A DNA stretch of 64,000 bases from JANSXG01 sp024743075 (GTDB taxonomy: Bacteria; Planctomycetota; Phycisphaerae; Phycisphaerales; UBA1924). Below the pieces are notes generated by a model, which was not told where the DNA came from, made no database searches, and was given only the letters and a program-made list of their open reading frames with translations. Shown one piece after another: positions 16,794 through 25,800 of this stretch. Made by a program: the position numbers and the translations under genes. Positions within the stretch are counted from its first letter, which is position 1. Each line of letters opens with the position of its first letter. The stretch covers positions 1,860,001 to 1,924,000 of the forward strand of contig CP159477.1 in the NCBI GenBank assembly GCA_042140185.1. The letters run 5' to 3'.

Positions 16794-17708
16794 ATGCACA
16801 CCGCCACCAACCAACCGTCCGAAACCGCCAACACGAACACCCAGACCGCCGAGGAAGTCCTCGCGCAGCTGAAGACGATCTACCGGATCAAGCGCCTTGA
16901 GTCCGAGGTGACGATGGTCGCCGCGCAGACCAAGGCGCTCGAAACGCTCATGGCCTGCATGACGCCGATCAAGTCCACCGGCGACACGAAACTGGACAAC
17001 TTCTACGCCCGCGAACGCAACCGCCAACGCCTCGCGGCGATCCAGACCCTCCTCCACATCCGAACCGTCCAGCGCGAGAAACGCCTGCGCCGTGCAATGC
17101 GCGAGAAAGCAAAGGCAAAGGCCGAGCGTACCGCCAAGGGTGGCGTGGTCAGGAGCGAAGCGGATGGCCACGTTGACAACGGCTCAACCCCTCCTTCTCC
17201 CCTCGCGGGAGAAGGTGGCCGCGCCAGCGGTCGGATGAGGGGGCGGTCCGAAACTTCCGACCAACCGAACAACACAACCAGCGGCTGCGCCGCTGACCCC
17301 TCACCCCAACCCTCTCCCGCAAGGGGAGAGGGAGCCAATCCTCCTTCTCCCCAACGCGGGAGAAGGTGGTCTTGTGCGGCTTCAGCACATGACCGGATGA
17401 GGGGGCGGTCCGAATCTTCCAACCATCACACCTCGAATGGTGCCACTGGCGGCTCGCCCGCCAGTGCCGGGCCGCACAAGCCGGAACCGTGTGCCGACAA
17501 CGCCTTACCCACAAACCTCACCGAGCCCACAACTCCCACCGCCCCGCACTGGCGGGCGAGCCGCCAGTGGCACCCAAAGCAACCCAAACCCCTCCCCGCT
17601 CCGTCCCGAACCTCCCCCGCCGCCGGACTCATCGCCGTCGCCGGATCGACCGCATGCCTAAAGAGCACCGCCCGAGGCCACCGTCCACCGACACCGCTCG
17701 CCGCATAG
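16794..17708 (+). CDS. Hypothetical protein: coiled-coil head, repeat-derived tail
   Basis: The first ~115 residues look like a real protein: a Thr/Asn-rich head, then long charged helices (RIKRLESEVTMVAAQTKALE, RQRLAAIQTLLHIRTVQREK) ending in a Lys/Arg-rich segment. From about residue 130 the sequence turns into low-complexity Pro/Gly/Ser text encoded by dispersed DNA repeats (17191-17424) and by two inverted hairpin copies (17441-17466, 17547-17572). The tail is therefore probably a by-product of repeat insertion that happened to keep the frame open, and the original stop may have been lost. GAGAGGA lies 8 nt before the ATG. Family unknown. Confidence 0.5.
   Translation: MHTATNQPSETANTNTQTAEEVLAQLKTIYRIKRLESEVTMVAAQTKALETLMACMTPIKSTGDTKLDNFYARERNRQRLAAIQTLLHIRTVQREKRLRRAMREKAKAKAERTAKGGVVRSEADGHVDNGSTPPSPLAGEGGRASGRMRGRSETSDQPNNTTSGCAADPSPQPSPARGEGANPPSPQRGRRWSCAASAHDRMRGRSESSNHHTSNGATGGSPASAGPHKPEPCADNALPTNLTEPTTPTAPHWRASRQWHPKQPKPLPAPSRTSPAAGLIAVAGSTACLKSTARGHRPPTPLAA
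17191..17424 (+). repeat. Tandem copies of a dispersed GGGAGAAGG-type repeat
   Basis: Two related copies, 17191-17264 and 17341-17424, share CTCCTTCTCCC, a short loop, GGGAGAAGGTGG, a variable stretch, then CGGATGAGGGGGCGGTCCGAA and CTTCC. Each has its own CCTTCTCCC/GGGAGAAGG hairpin. Between them at 17310-17332 is a third palindrome, CCCTCTCCC / GGGGAGAGGG. They resemble repeat families scattered through many GC-rich genomes. Confidence 0.75.
17441..17466 (+). repeat. Hairpin repeat, copy 1 (inverse of 17547-17572)
   Basis: A 26-nt unit containing a perfect 9-bp palindrome (CACTGGCGG / CCGCCAGTG) with a 5-nt loop. Its exact reverse complement recurs about 80 nt downstream. Confidence 0.8.
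17547..17572 (-). repeat. Hairpin repeat, copy 2 (inverse of 17441-17466)
   Basis: The same 26-nt unit in opposite orientation, so the pair can also form a larger stem of 26 bp enclosing about 80 nt. Confidence 0.8.
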
Positions 17709-17827
17709 TCGCCTCAAGGGCAACCATGGCGCCCGATGGCAAGATCCGCTTGCCCTGCGCATCTTCCTGCCCATGATGAACTTACGAATCTCGATCGGCC
17801 ACGCCACCGCGCCCACGAAAGGCCCCT

Positions 17828-19108
17828 ATGCACCTCCAAATCGCGACGATTGCCCTGATCGCCACCGCCGCTTCCGCATCCGCCGCGCCGTTCCAATTGG
17901 AGCGGCTCGTCATCGAGGGGGAGTCACTCCCCGGACTGCCGGGTGGGGTGAACGGCCTTTCGCTACGCACCCCATCGATCAACTCGTCGGGCGAGTGGGC
18001 GGTGTCCGTCGGCGCGTTCGAGCCCGGGTCCTCCGTCTTCGTCAGCGGCGTGCTCGGCAACGGCGGCTTCCGGATCCAGCCGGGGTTCGATCCCGATGGT
18101 TCAGTCGCACCGTTCGGATCCGTTTACGACGGCGTCAGTATCACCGACGATGGGCAACTCGCCACAGTCGTGCGCCGGACCGGTACCCCTTCGCAGACCT
18201 GGCTTGGCGATCAGTTGGTGGCGAACTCACCGGGCGCCAGTTTTAAGGACGTGACCGCGCTGCCGGGCGATGTGCTTGTTTCCACGGTCGACACCGGGGT
18301 GAGCGTGTTCACGCTGGTCTCCGAGCCAACAGGGTCGGGGACGTGGAACACGTCGATCGTTCACGGGAACGACGTGGTGACGCCGGTCGGGCCTGTTGTT
18401 ACCGCGCCGAGTCATATGCTCGGATACGGTAGAAGCGTCGATGGTCGCCAAGCATGGTCCGGGACTTTTAGAACCGGGGGCGACAGCAATCCTGACGAGA
18501 TGACGCGTGGCATTGTCGTTGATAAGGATTTCATATTCGTAGAGGGACAAGACTCTCAGATCTCCGGTTTCGACTATCAAGGTGGCAGCGCGGTGCGTTG
18601 GAATGCTTCCGGGGAGCTGTTCTACTCCGCGAGTCTGCGATCCAGCGGCGACGGACCGCTTGAATTCGCGACAGGCGTCTTCAACGAGACCGGAGAGCCA
18701 CTGGTTTCATCAAGAACGAGCTACAGCGGCTTGGGCGAGTTCGGCGAGTGGGGAATCAGCACGGGCGACTTCGACGCGGACGGCCGCGGCAACATCCTCT
18801 GAGTCGCGCAGTCCGGTGAGCTCCCCGGCCCGGACCACCCGTTCCCGTTCTTCCGCACCGCGCTGATGTACAACGACACGCTTATCACCAAGATGGGTGA
18901 CGTGTTGGATGACGGGATGATCGTCGCGAGTGTTCGTGGAGGGTTCTCTCTTAGCGACGACGGGGCATGGGCGATCACGCCTCTTCGGGTGTTTGACCCC
19001 GATAGCGAACAGTTACGAATAGGCGTATACCGCTTCGCCATCCCTGCGCCGTCGACTGCAATGCTGCTGGCCGCTCTCGGCCTCACAGGCGTCCGACGCC
19101 GGCGCTAA
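17828..19108 (+). CDS. Exported protein with PEP-CTERM-like anchor, interrupted by an in-frame TGA
   Basis: A signal peptide (HLQIATIALIATAASASAA) opens a ~425-residue protein rich in Gly, Ser, Asp and beta-type repeats such as SINSSGEWAVSV and SITDDGQLATVV, which recur at intervals and suggest a repeated beta fold. The C-terminus is IPAPSTAMLLAALGLTGVRRRR: a Pro-rich sorting motif, one hydrophobic helix and four Arg, as in PEP-CTERM exosortase substrates. A TGA at 18800-18802 splits it, but the frame continues without a shift through VAQSGELPGPDHPFPFF into the anchor. The most likely explanation is a TGG-to-TGA change (mutation or read error). Downstream is the 3' end of pheT on the other strand. 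Confidence 0.7.
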
Positions 19109-19112
19109 CCCC

Positions 19113-21240
19113 CTACGACCGCACCCCAGCACCGATCTGCTTCTCCAGATTCCCCACGATCGTCGCCATCTGCGGATCGACCTCCTCGTGGCGCAGCGTG
19201 CGGCTCGGGTCGCGGAAGCGCAGGCGCATCGTCACCGACTTCTTGTCCGCGCCGACCTGCTCGCCGCGGAAGGTGCCGACGAAGCTGACCTGCTCGAACA
19301 ACTCCACCGCGCTCGACTCGACGACCGAGGAGATCTCCGCCCACGGGCGCGACTCCTCGACGATCACACTCAGGTCGCGCTCGATCGCCGGGAAGGCCGG
19401 GAGCGGGTCGAGGTTGGTCTCGGGCGGGAAGCGGTCGACGAGCATCTTCAGGTCGAGCTCGGCAACGACGACGGGCGTGTGCAGCTCCCACTGCTTCTGG
19501 CAGGTGCCCGCGAGGATCGCCATCCAGCCCAAAGGCTCGCCGTCCACGGTGATCGTCGCCGCGCTCTCGCCCTTGAGCGCGCCGAGCGTGGCGCTTCGGC
19601 GCGAACGCCGATCCGCTCGGCGTCGATGCCCAGCGACTTGAGCAGGTTCTCGATGGAAGCGCGGAGCGAGCGCAGCGCGAGCTGGCGCGTCTCGGGCTTC
19701 TTCGGCGAGCCGAGCGAGGCGTCGACATCCATGAGCATCGCGATGCGCCGGCGCTCGTGGGTCGTGCCGTCGGGGTTGTCCGAGAAGGTCGAGGCGACCT
19801 CGAACAGGCGCACGCCGCCGGCGCGCTCGCGCGGGCGTCTTGGTTGGCCTTGCGACAGGTCAAGAGGCTCGGCACGATGCTCGGGCGCAGGAACGGGGCC
19901 TCGCGCCGGCGGTTGTCATCGACCTTGAGCAGCACACGCCCCTCGGGCAGGAACAGGTCCGCGCTGGCCCGGTCGAGGAAGCTGAAGGTCACCGTCTCGA
20001 AGAAGCCGAGCCCCGCGAGCGTGCGACCCGCGAGTTCGAGCACGCGCTCGCGATGGTGCCAGCGCTCGGGGTGGCGCAGCGTGAGCTGCACCGGCAGTTC
20101 CGGCTGCACCTCGATCTGCTCCAGACCGTTGAGGCGGGCGACCTCCTCGATGAGATCGATCTCGCGCGTCACCTCGTGGGCCCGGTTGTGCGGCACGGTG
20201 CAGCGCAGCACGCCGGCGGATCCCGGCTCGACGGTGAAGCCGATGGTTTCGAGCAGAACCTGCATGCGGCTGTCTTCGATGTCGATGCCGAGGATGTCGC
20301 GACAGCGCTGCGTGCGCAGATCGACCACGTTCTCGGGCGCGAAGTCCGCGCCGACGGAGATGATCGAATCCGCCTCGGACGCGCCGACCAGTTCGCCCCC
20401 GGCAAGTTCGATGATGAGTTCGACCAGCCGGTCCGAAGCGCGCTGCAGGTCGCGGGCATCCACCGTCCGCTCGAAGCGGTACCCGGCATCGGTCGAGATC
20501 TGCAGCCGACGCGCGGTCGCGCGGACCGTCGCGGGGTCCCAGGTGGCGAGTTCGACGAGCAGGTCGGTGGTCTGTTCGGTCACACCCGTCTCGCGCCCGC
20601 CGATGACGCCGGCCAGCGAGACGGTGCGCTCGGCGTCGGCGACAACGAGATCGGTCGGGACGAGCTTGTGGGTCTTGTCGTCGAGGCACAGCAGCGACTC
20701 GCCGGCCCTAGCGTGGCGGATCTCAAGCTTGTCGCCCTTGAGGGTGGCGAGGTCGAAGGTGTGGCTGGGGTGGCCGAGTTCGAGCAGGACGAAGTTCGAG
20801 GCGTCGACGACGTTGTTGATCGATTTCTGCCCCACCGCTTCGAGCAGGGCGCGCAGCCAGTCCGGGCTCGGGCCGACCTTCACGCCCCGGATGATCCGGC
20901 CGGTGAAGCGCGGGCAGAGGGTTGGGACGGTGTTCTCAATGGTGAACGAACCAGCGAGTGGCTGGCCGTTGACCGCCGGGGCTCTGCCCGGCTCCCACGC
21001 CGGTGGCGGGACGACCGAGCGGCCGGACGACGCGGCGATCTCCTTGGCCAGACTGAGGTGGCTGAAGCAGTCGCCCCGGTTCGAGGTGAGTTCGACATCA
21101 AGGCAGTGGTCGCCACCCGGCACGTCCTCGACGGACTCGATCGGGAACGAATACGCCTCGAGAAGTTCGACGGCCTCGTCGAGGCCGACGGGGCGGGCGG
21201 GGTCCAGGTACCGGTTGAGCCATTGCAGACTGGTGAGCAT
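19113..21240 (-). CDS. pheT: Phenylalanine--tRNA ligase beta subunit (two frameshifts; no EMAPII-like domain)
   Basis: Beta subunit of the tetrameric enzyme that charges tRNA-Phe. The start MLTSLQWLNRYLDP leads within ~55 residues to LTSNRGDCFSHLSLAKEIAA, so the ~110-residue EMAPII/OB tRNA-binding domain present in E. coli PheT is absent. B3/B4 editing region, B5 (PHNRAHEVTREIDLIEEVAR), the catalytic-like core and the C-terminal anticodon-binding FDX-ACB domain (FPAIERDLSVIVEE to the end) follow. The frame breaks near 19829-19834 and 19592-19596; one added base at each restores CRKANQDAR..ERAGGVRLFEVAS and ATLGALKGESAATITVDG. Sequencing errors are likely as the gene is essential. TATCCT 7 nt before the ATG supports the start. 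pheS is not adjacent. Confidence 0.9.
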
Positions 21241-21247
21241 GGGCCCG

Positions 21248-21253
21248 AGGATA
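21248..21253 (-). promoter_or_regulatory. -10 element of a probable leaderless promoter (pheT)
   Basis: TATCCT is 7 nt from the pheT ATG at 21240. The divergent Hsp70 gene, 104 nt away, has the same arrangement. Confidence 0.45.
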
Positions 21254-21331
21254 CCGGTTCTCCGGGGCCCTGTGGACGCTCGGAAGCCGCTGTTTGCGGT
21301 CAGGAAGCAGGACATCGACGGGGCGTGCGCG

Positions 21332-21337
21332 TACCCT
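21332..21337 (+). promoter_or_regulatory. -10 element of a probable leaderless promoter (Hsp70)
   Basis: TACCCT, 6 nt, then the ATG at 21344. No ribosome binding site is seen. Confidence 0.45.
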
Positions 21338-21343
21338 GCCAGC

Positions 21344-23313
21344 ATGACGGATCCGAAGACCGAAACGCCCACGCAAACCGACCCGATCATCGGCATCGAT
21401 CTGGGCACGACGAACTCGCTGGTGGCCTACGCCGACGCGAAGGGTCCCCGGATCCTGACGGGTCCGGACGGCGAGCGGATGCTGCCGTCGGTGGTCCGAT
21501 ACGCCCACGACGCGAGCGTGGAGGCGGTCGGGACCGAGGCGCGCGAGCGGGCGGTGGAGTTCGCCGGTCGGACAATCCACTCGGTGAAGCGCCTGATGGG
21601 CCGGTCGCTGGCGGATGCGTCGGCGGACCTGCCGTTCCTGAGTTACGAGGTGGTCGAGGGGCCGAACCGGACGGCGCGCGTCGGCCTGCCGCCGCCCCCC
21701 GGCGCGGACGAGCGGATGGTGCTCGCCCCGCAGGAGGTCTCGGCAGCGATCCTGCGGCGCTGCGCGAGCGGGCGGAGGCTGGCCTGCGGAACGAAGGTTT
21801 CGACACGTCGTCGTGGTCGAAGCGGGCGGTGATCACGGTGCCGGCGTACTTCGACGATGCCCAGCGTCAGGCCACGCGCGATGCGGCGCGGCTGGCCGGG
21901 CTGGAGGCGGTGCGGATCGTGAACGAGCCGACCGCCGCGGCGCTGGCGTACGGGATCGGCGTGTCGAACCCGGAGCCGGAGACGATCGCGGTTTTCGACC
22001 TCGGGGGCGGGACGTTCGACATCTCGCTCCTGAGCGTGGTGCCCGGCGATGCGGAGGATGCGGAGCGGACGGACTTCTTCCAGGTGCTGTCGACGGCGGG
22101 CGACACGCACCTCGGCGGCGACGATGTGGACCAGGCGATCATGAACTGGCTGCTGGATCGCGTGGCAGATGAGGCCGGGGAGAAGGTGGAGGCGGACTAC
22201 GCGAGCGTGCGTGATCGGGCGTCGCGCGATGCGGCGCTGCGCCGGTTCCCGCAGCTGCGCCGGCTCGCGGAAGACGCGAAGGTCCGGCTGTCGGAGAGCG
22301 AGTCGACGGCGATCGAGTTGAAGGCGGGCGAGGGCGATCCGCTTCGGGTCGAACTGACGCGCGGAGACCTCGACGAACTGATCGAGCCGCTGCTGGAGCG
22401 GGTGGAAAGGGCGTGCAGGCGGGCGCTCCGTGATGCGAAGCTTAAGCCGGAGCAGATCGACCGGATAGTGATGGTCGGCGGCTCGACGCGGATTCCGCGT
22501 GTGCGCCAGTTGGTGGCGGACCTGTTCGGAACCGAGCCGTACACGGCGCTGAACCCGGACGAGGTGGTGGCGCTCGGCGCGTCGGTGCAGGCGTCGATAT
22601 TGGCCGGGCTGAACACGACATCGCTGCTGATGGACGTGATCCCGCTGTCGCTAGGCGTGGAGACGGTCGGCGGCGCGGTGGCGAAACTGATCATGCGCAA
22701 CTCGACGGTGCCGACGCGCGCGACGGAGATGTTCTCGACCTCGGTCGACGGGCAGACCTCGATCAAACTGCACGTCTTGCAGGGCGAGCGGGAGATGGTC
22801 GAGGACTGCCGCAGTCTGGGCGAGTTCCACCTGAGCGGCATCCCGCCGATGCCGGCGGGCATCCCGCAACTGGAGGTCGAGTTCCTGGTGGACTCGAACG
22901 GGGTGCTGAACGTGCGGGCCCACGAGAAACGCAGCGGCAAGCGGGCATCGCTGCAGATCGTGCCGAACCACGGGCTGTCGCGCGAGGAAGTGGACCGGAT
23001 GGAGGCCGAGTCGATTACGCACGCACGCGAGGACATGGAGCGTCACCGGATCGCGGACCTGATCGCGAACTCGAAGCTGGATCTGAAGTGGATCGGCGAG
23101 CGGCTGGCGGCGATCGGCGATGAACTGGAGCCGGACTACCGCGATGAACTGAAGGGCCACATCGACCGGGTCGCGGGGTACGTGAAGGCGGCGGAAGGCG
23201 ACTGGTCGTCGGTGTCCGCCAACGACTTCCACAAGGCGAAAGAGGAATTGGATCGCGCCTCGATCAGGATGCACGAGGTGAGTATCCGGCTGTCCTTGAG
23301 TTCGGAGGACTAG
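21344..23313 (+). CDS. Hsp70-family chaperone, HscA/DnaK-like (one frameshift)
   Basis: An ATP-dependent chaperone. The actin-like ATPase signatures are all present: IIGIDLGTTNSLVAY (phosphate 1), VITVPAYFDDAQRQATRDAA, FDLGGGTFDISLL (phosphate 2) and IVMVGGSTRIPRVRQLV. The substrate domain (LHVLQGEREMVEDCRSLGEF, PMPAGIPQLEVEFLVDSNG) looks closer to HscA, the iron-sulfur cluster chaperone, than to DnaK, and no C-terminal acidic DnaK tail is present. The frame breaks near 21758-21761 (CGCTG); one added C gives RRLRERAEAGL. No IscU, HscB, GrpE or DnaJ gene is nearby. I leave the symbol blank because DnaK-paralog status cannot be decided here. Confidence 0.9.
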
Positions 23314-23338
23314 GATCGGCGAGAGGAAAGGAGTTGTC

Positions 23339-23890
23339 ATGACCAACGATCACGACACCGACCACTCTTCCGGGAAGCCGTATCTCCGATTCGCGGCGAT
23401 GATCACGACCTCGATGGTGGTGATGTTCGGCCTGATGTACCTGCACTCGTATCAGTTGCTCGATCACGCGTGGTTCAGCGAGACCCGCCTGTTCATGGTG
23501 ATGATCATGGGCGGCGGGATGATCGTGGTGATGCTGCTTTTCATGCTGCACATGTACAAGAGCACGCCGAAGAACGTCGTAGCGATCGGCGCGGCGGCCC
23601 TGCTGCTCGCGGGCGGCATCGCGCTGGTTCGGAGCCAGATCACGGTCAGCGACACGGACTACATGGAGGGCATGATCCCGCACCATTCGATCGCGATTCT
23701 GACCAGTGAACGCGCACAGATCGAGGATGTCCGGGTTCGCAGACTCGCCGACGAAATCCTCGAGGCGCAGCGCCGTGAGATCAAAGAGATGGAGTGGCTG
23801 ATCAGCGACATCCGCGCGAATGGGATCGCCAAGACCGACGCCGAGGCCGCGAGCCGCCCTGTCCCGGAATTCAGCCCAACGCCGGAGTAG
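23339..23890 (+). CDS. DUF305-domain membrane protein
   Basis: A 183-residue protein with an N-terminal His/Asp-rich cytosolic start, three hydrophobic segments (about residues 18-37, 46-73 and 80-95, Met-rich) and an exported C-terminal DUF305-like half. The key motif is DYMEGMIPHHSIAILTS, with the paired His and nearby Met/Asp/Glu residues that in related proteins suggest metal binding. GAAAGGAG lies before the ATG. Copper or other metal handling is a plausible guess from the Met-rich helices and HH motif, but no copper genes are adjacent. It sits 25 nt after the Hsp70 gene. Confidence 0.8.
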   Translation: MTNDHDTDHSSGKPYLRFAAMITTSMVVMFGLMYLHSYQLLDHAWFSETRLFMVMIMGGGMIVVMLLFMLHMYKSTPKNVVAIGAAALLLAGGIALVRSQITVSDTDYMEGMIPHHSIAILTSERAQIEDVRVRRLADEILEAQRREIKEMEWLISDIRANGIAKTDAEAASRPVPEFSPTPE

Positions 23891-23908
23891 GACGAGGGCA
23901 GACCTCGC

Positions 23909-24637
23909 TCAGTTCCAGCTGATGCCCTTGGGGGCTTCGGGGTCGAACTGCAGTTCTGCGACGCGGAGCGTGGAGTCGATGCGCCTGAGTTCGCGGATCA
24001 TCAGGTCGGCGCGTTTGACAGAACTGGGCTCCTCGAGCAGCGCGTGACGCAGCTTCTTTTCGTCGACGACCGAGAGCAGGCTGAGCGCGACCACATCCAT
24101 GAGCACCGGCGTCGGGAGCATCTCGAATCCGCTGGAGAGCTGCTTCTTGACCTGCTGGACGGCGGGCAAGCTCGAGAGGCGCTGCGACTCAAGCAGGTCG
24201 GACAGCGTTTCACGCTGGCCCGCGAGGTCGGCATCGTCGTCGGCCTCGCGCATCGGCTGGAGCACGGCACGCCGGTAGAGCTTGCCGTCGACCATCTCTG
24301 GGTCGGGGGCGATCTCCTCGACGATCTCGGCCCGGCAGACACCCTGCAGGAACACATGGTACGTGCCGTCGGGGTGTTTCTCGTGCTGCACGACTTGACC
24401 GAGGCAGACAACCGGACGGATGGGCGGCATGGACTCGTCGTCCGACGGCGTGGATTCGTCGTAGGTGGCCATCGCGATCTGGCCTGAGGTGTCGAGCACG
24501 TCCTGAATCATCTGGCGGTAGCGCGGCTCGAAGATGTAGAGCGCGGCAATCGCGTGGGGGAGCAGCGTCACGCCGTTCAGCGGGAAAACCGGGTGCGCTT
24601 TGCCGAAGTTGACTCGGATGGTCTCCTGTTCGTTCAT
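23909..24637 (-). CDS. Stand-alone Lon N-terminal (substrate-binding) domain protein
   Basis: A 242-residue protein that matches only the N-terminal PUA-like/helical domain of Lon protease: FPLNGVTLLPHAIAALYIFEPRYRQMI, VVCLGQVVQHEKHPDG, FLQGVCRAEIVEE. No AAA or peptidase domain follows. Such proteins are common and their role is not well defined; protein binding is assumed. A TAAACT box lies 9 nt before the ATG with a possible GGAG between. It is convergent with the DUF305 gene (18-nt gap). Confidence 0.85.
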   Translation of the reverse strand: MNEQETIRVNFGKAHPVFPLNGVTLLPHAIAALYIFEPRYRQMIQDVLDTSGQIAMATYDESTPSDDESMPPIRPVVCLGQVVQHEKHPDGTYHVFLQGVCRAEIVEEIAPDPEMVDGKLYRRAVLQPMREADDDADLAGQRETLSDLLESQRLSSLPAVQQVKKQLSSGFEMLPTPVLMDVVALSLLSVVDEKKLRHALLEEPSSVKRADLMIRELRRIDSTLRVAELQFDPEAPKGISWN

Positions 24638-24693
24638 CGCACTCCAAGTTTAGGCTTCGCGCGAGATCGGGCGCGATGATGTGCAAAACGCAA

Positions 24694-24720
24694 AGGAGGC
24701 CCCGGTGAACGGGACCTCCT
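24694..24720 (-). terminator. Probable intrinsic terminator of the 24762-25526 gene
   Basis: An 11-bp stem with one mismatch (AGGAGGTCCCG / CGGGGCCTCCT on the minus strand) and a 5-nt loop, followed on that strand by TTTGCGTTTTGC. It lies about 40 nt after the stop codon. Confidence 0.65.
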
Positions 24721-24761
24721 CTGGGATTGATCGGGTGATCGATCGTCGTTCGTACGCCGGA

Positions 24762-25526
24762 TCAGCGACGACGACGGACCGCGACGAGACCGGCGAGGCC
24801 GATCAGGCCGGCGGCGCCGGGCGTCGGGATGCCGCGGACGACGAGGTTGCGGAAGGCGAAGGCCTCCGAGCCGCCGTCACCGCCACCGGTGTAGCCGATG
24901 GTGAGGGTGCTGCCGGTGCCGCTGATGGCGGCGGTCAGGGTCTGGAAGCTGTTGGTGAGCTCGGTGCCGTTGATGGACATCGGGTCATCGAGGGCGACGG
25001 GAGTGCCGTCGGCCATGACGTAACTGCCGACGGCGGACTCGTCGATAGAAGAGGTAAAGAGGGCCGCGGACGGGCTGCCATCGATGGACCACACGAAGTT
25101 GTGGAAGTCGATGCCGTTGTCCTCGAAGTCGCCCATCGCGGCGAAGTCGATGTCAACGGAGAGGCCGCTGAAGCCCGAGACGTCGAAGGTCCACACGGCG
25201 GTGCCGCTGTCGCTGCCTTCGCCGTTGACGGTGTCGACGACGCCGAAGAAGCGACCGAAGTCGGCGTTGGTGTCGATGATGCCCTGGGTGTCGCCGGGGA
25301 AGACGGCGGCCGAGTCGTCCGCGATGGCGAACGGCAGGCCGGGGGTGCCGGGCATGCCGACGGAGCGGATGCCGAACATGTCGCCGCCGATGGTGTAGTC
25401 GGCGGAGATGGATTCGGTCAGGAAGTTGTCGTTGCTGGCGTCCGCGGAAACCGCGGCGCCGACCTGCGCGTTGGCGGCGCCGGCAAACATCGACAGGGCG
25501 ATTGCGCTAAACATGATCTTCTTCAC
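24762..25526 (-). CDS. Exported protein with PEP-CTERM-like anchor
   Basis: A secreted protein of about 254 residues. A signal peptide (KKIMFSAIALSMFAGAANAQ) precedes an acidic, Gly/Asp-rich beta-sandwich-like body (FGVVDTVNGEGSDSG, WTFDVSGFSGLSVDIDF, SIDGSPSAALF). It ends IPTPGAAGLIGLAGLVAVRRRR, the planctomycete form of the PEP-CTERM sorting signal. GTG 25526 is preferred as start, with AGAGGA about 9 nt upstream; ATG 25514 is an alternative with a shorter head. No exosortase is in the window. Surface or matrix role is likely; function unknown. Confidence 0.8.
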   Translation of the reverse strand: MKKIMFSAIALSMFAGAANAQVGAAVSADASNDNFLTESISADYTIGGDMFGIRSVGMPGTPGLPFAIADDSAAVFPGDTQGIIDTNADFGRFFGVVDTVNGEGSDSGTAVWTFDVSGFSGLSVDIDFAAMGDFEDNGIDFHNFVWSIDGSPSAALFTSSIDESAVGSYVMADGTPVALDDPMSINGTELTNSFQTLTAAISGTGSTLTIGYTGGGDGGSEAFAFRNLVVRGIPTPGAAGLIGLAGLVAVRRRR

Positions 25527-25571
25527 AGGTGGTTCCTCTCTCGAAAACCTTGGTGGACACAGGGGACTCTC

Positions 25572-25577
25572 AATGTA
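25572..25577 (-). promoter_or_regulatory. Possible -10 element of the PEP-CTERM gene
   Basis: TACATT on the minus strand, about 45 nt before the GTG start. The rest of the 274-nt gap up to 25800 shows nothing I can name. Confidence 0.3.
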
Positions 25578-25800
25578 CCCGATGTCCCGAGTTACTCTCA
25601 TCCCAAATGGCAGACTTTCTGCCGAATTCTGATTCAACGGTACCCGCGCCATGAGGGCTCCACAACTGGCAAACACCGGCAGCGCCTTGATTTAACCGAG
25701 CTCTCACGCGGACCGCGAGTTACGAGCTGCTGCCCGCCACCGACCGCGTCAAACTGCGCAAACTGGGGAGTTCAGAGAACACTGAAAGCCGGTTGCGGGC

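Noticed and set aside
17191..17572. Possible CRISPR array
   Set aside because: Repeats are few, imperfect, palindromic and not regularly spaced by unique spacers of equal length; no cas genes are near.
19757..21832. Very long plus-strand open frame across pheT
   Set aside because: It is the antisense shadow of pheT in GC-rich DNA; only its 3' end, from ATG 21344, is real as the start of the Hsp70 gene.
25527..25800. Gene remnant or attachment site between the PEP-CTERM and YhaM-like genes
   Set aside because: Short open stretches exist but show no family-like motif, repeats or recombinase nearby.
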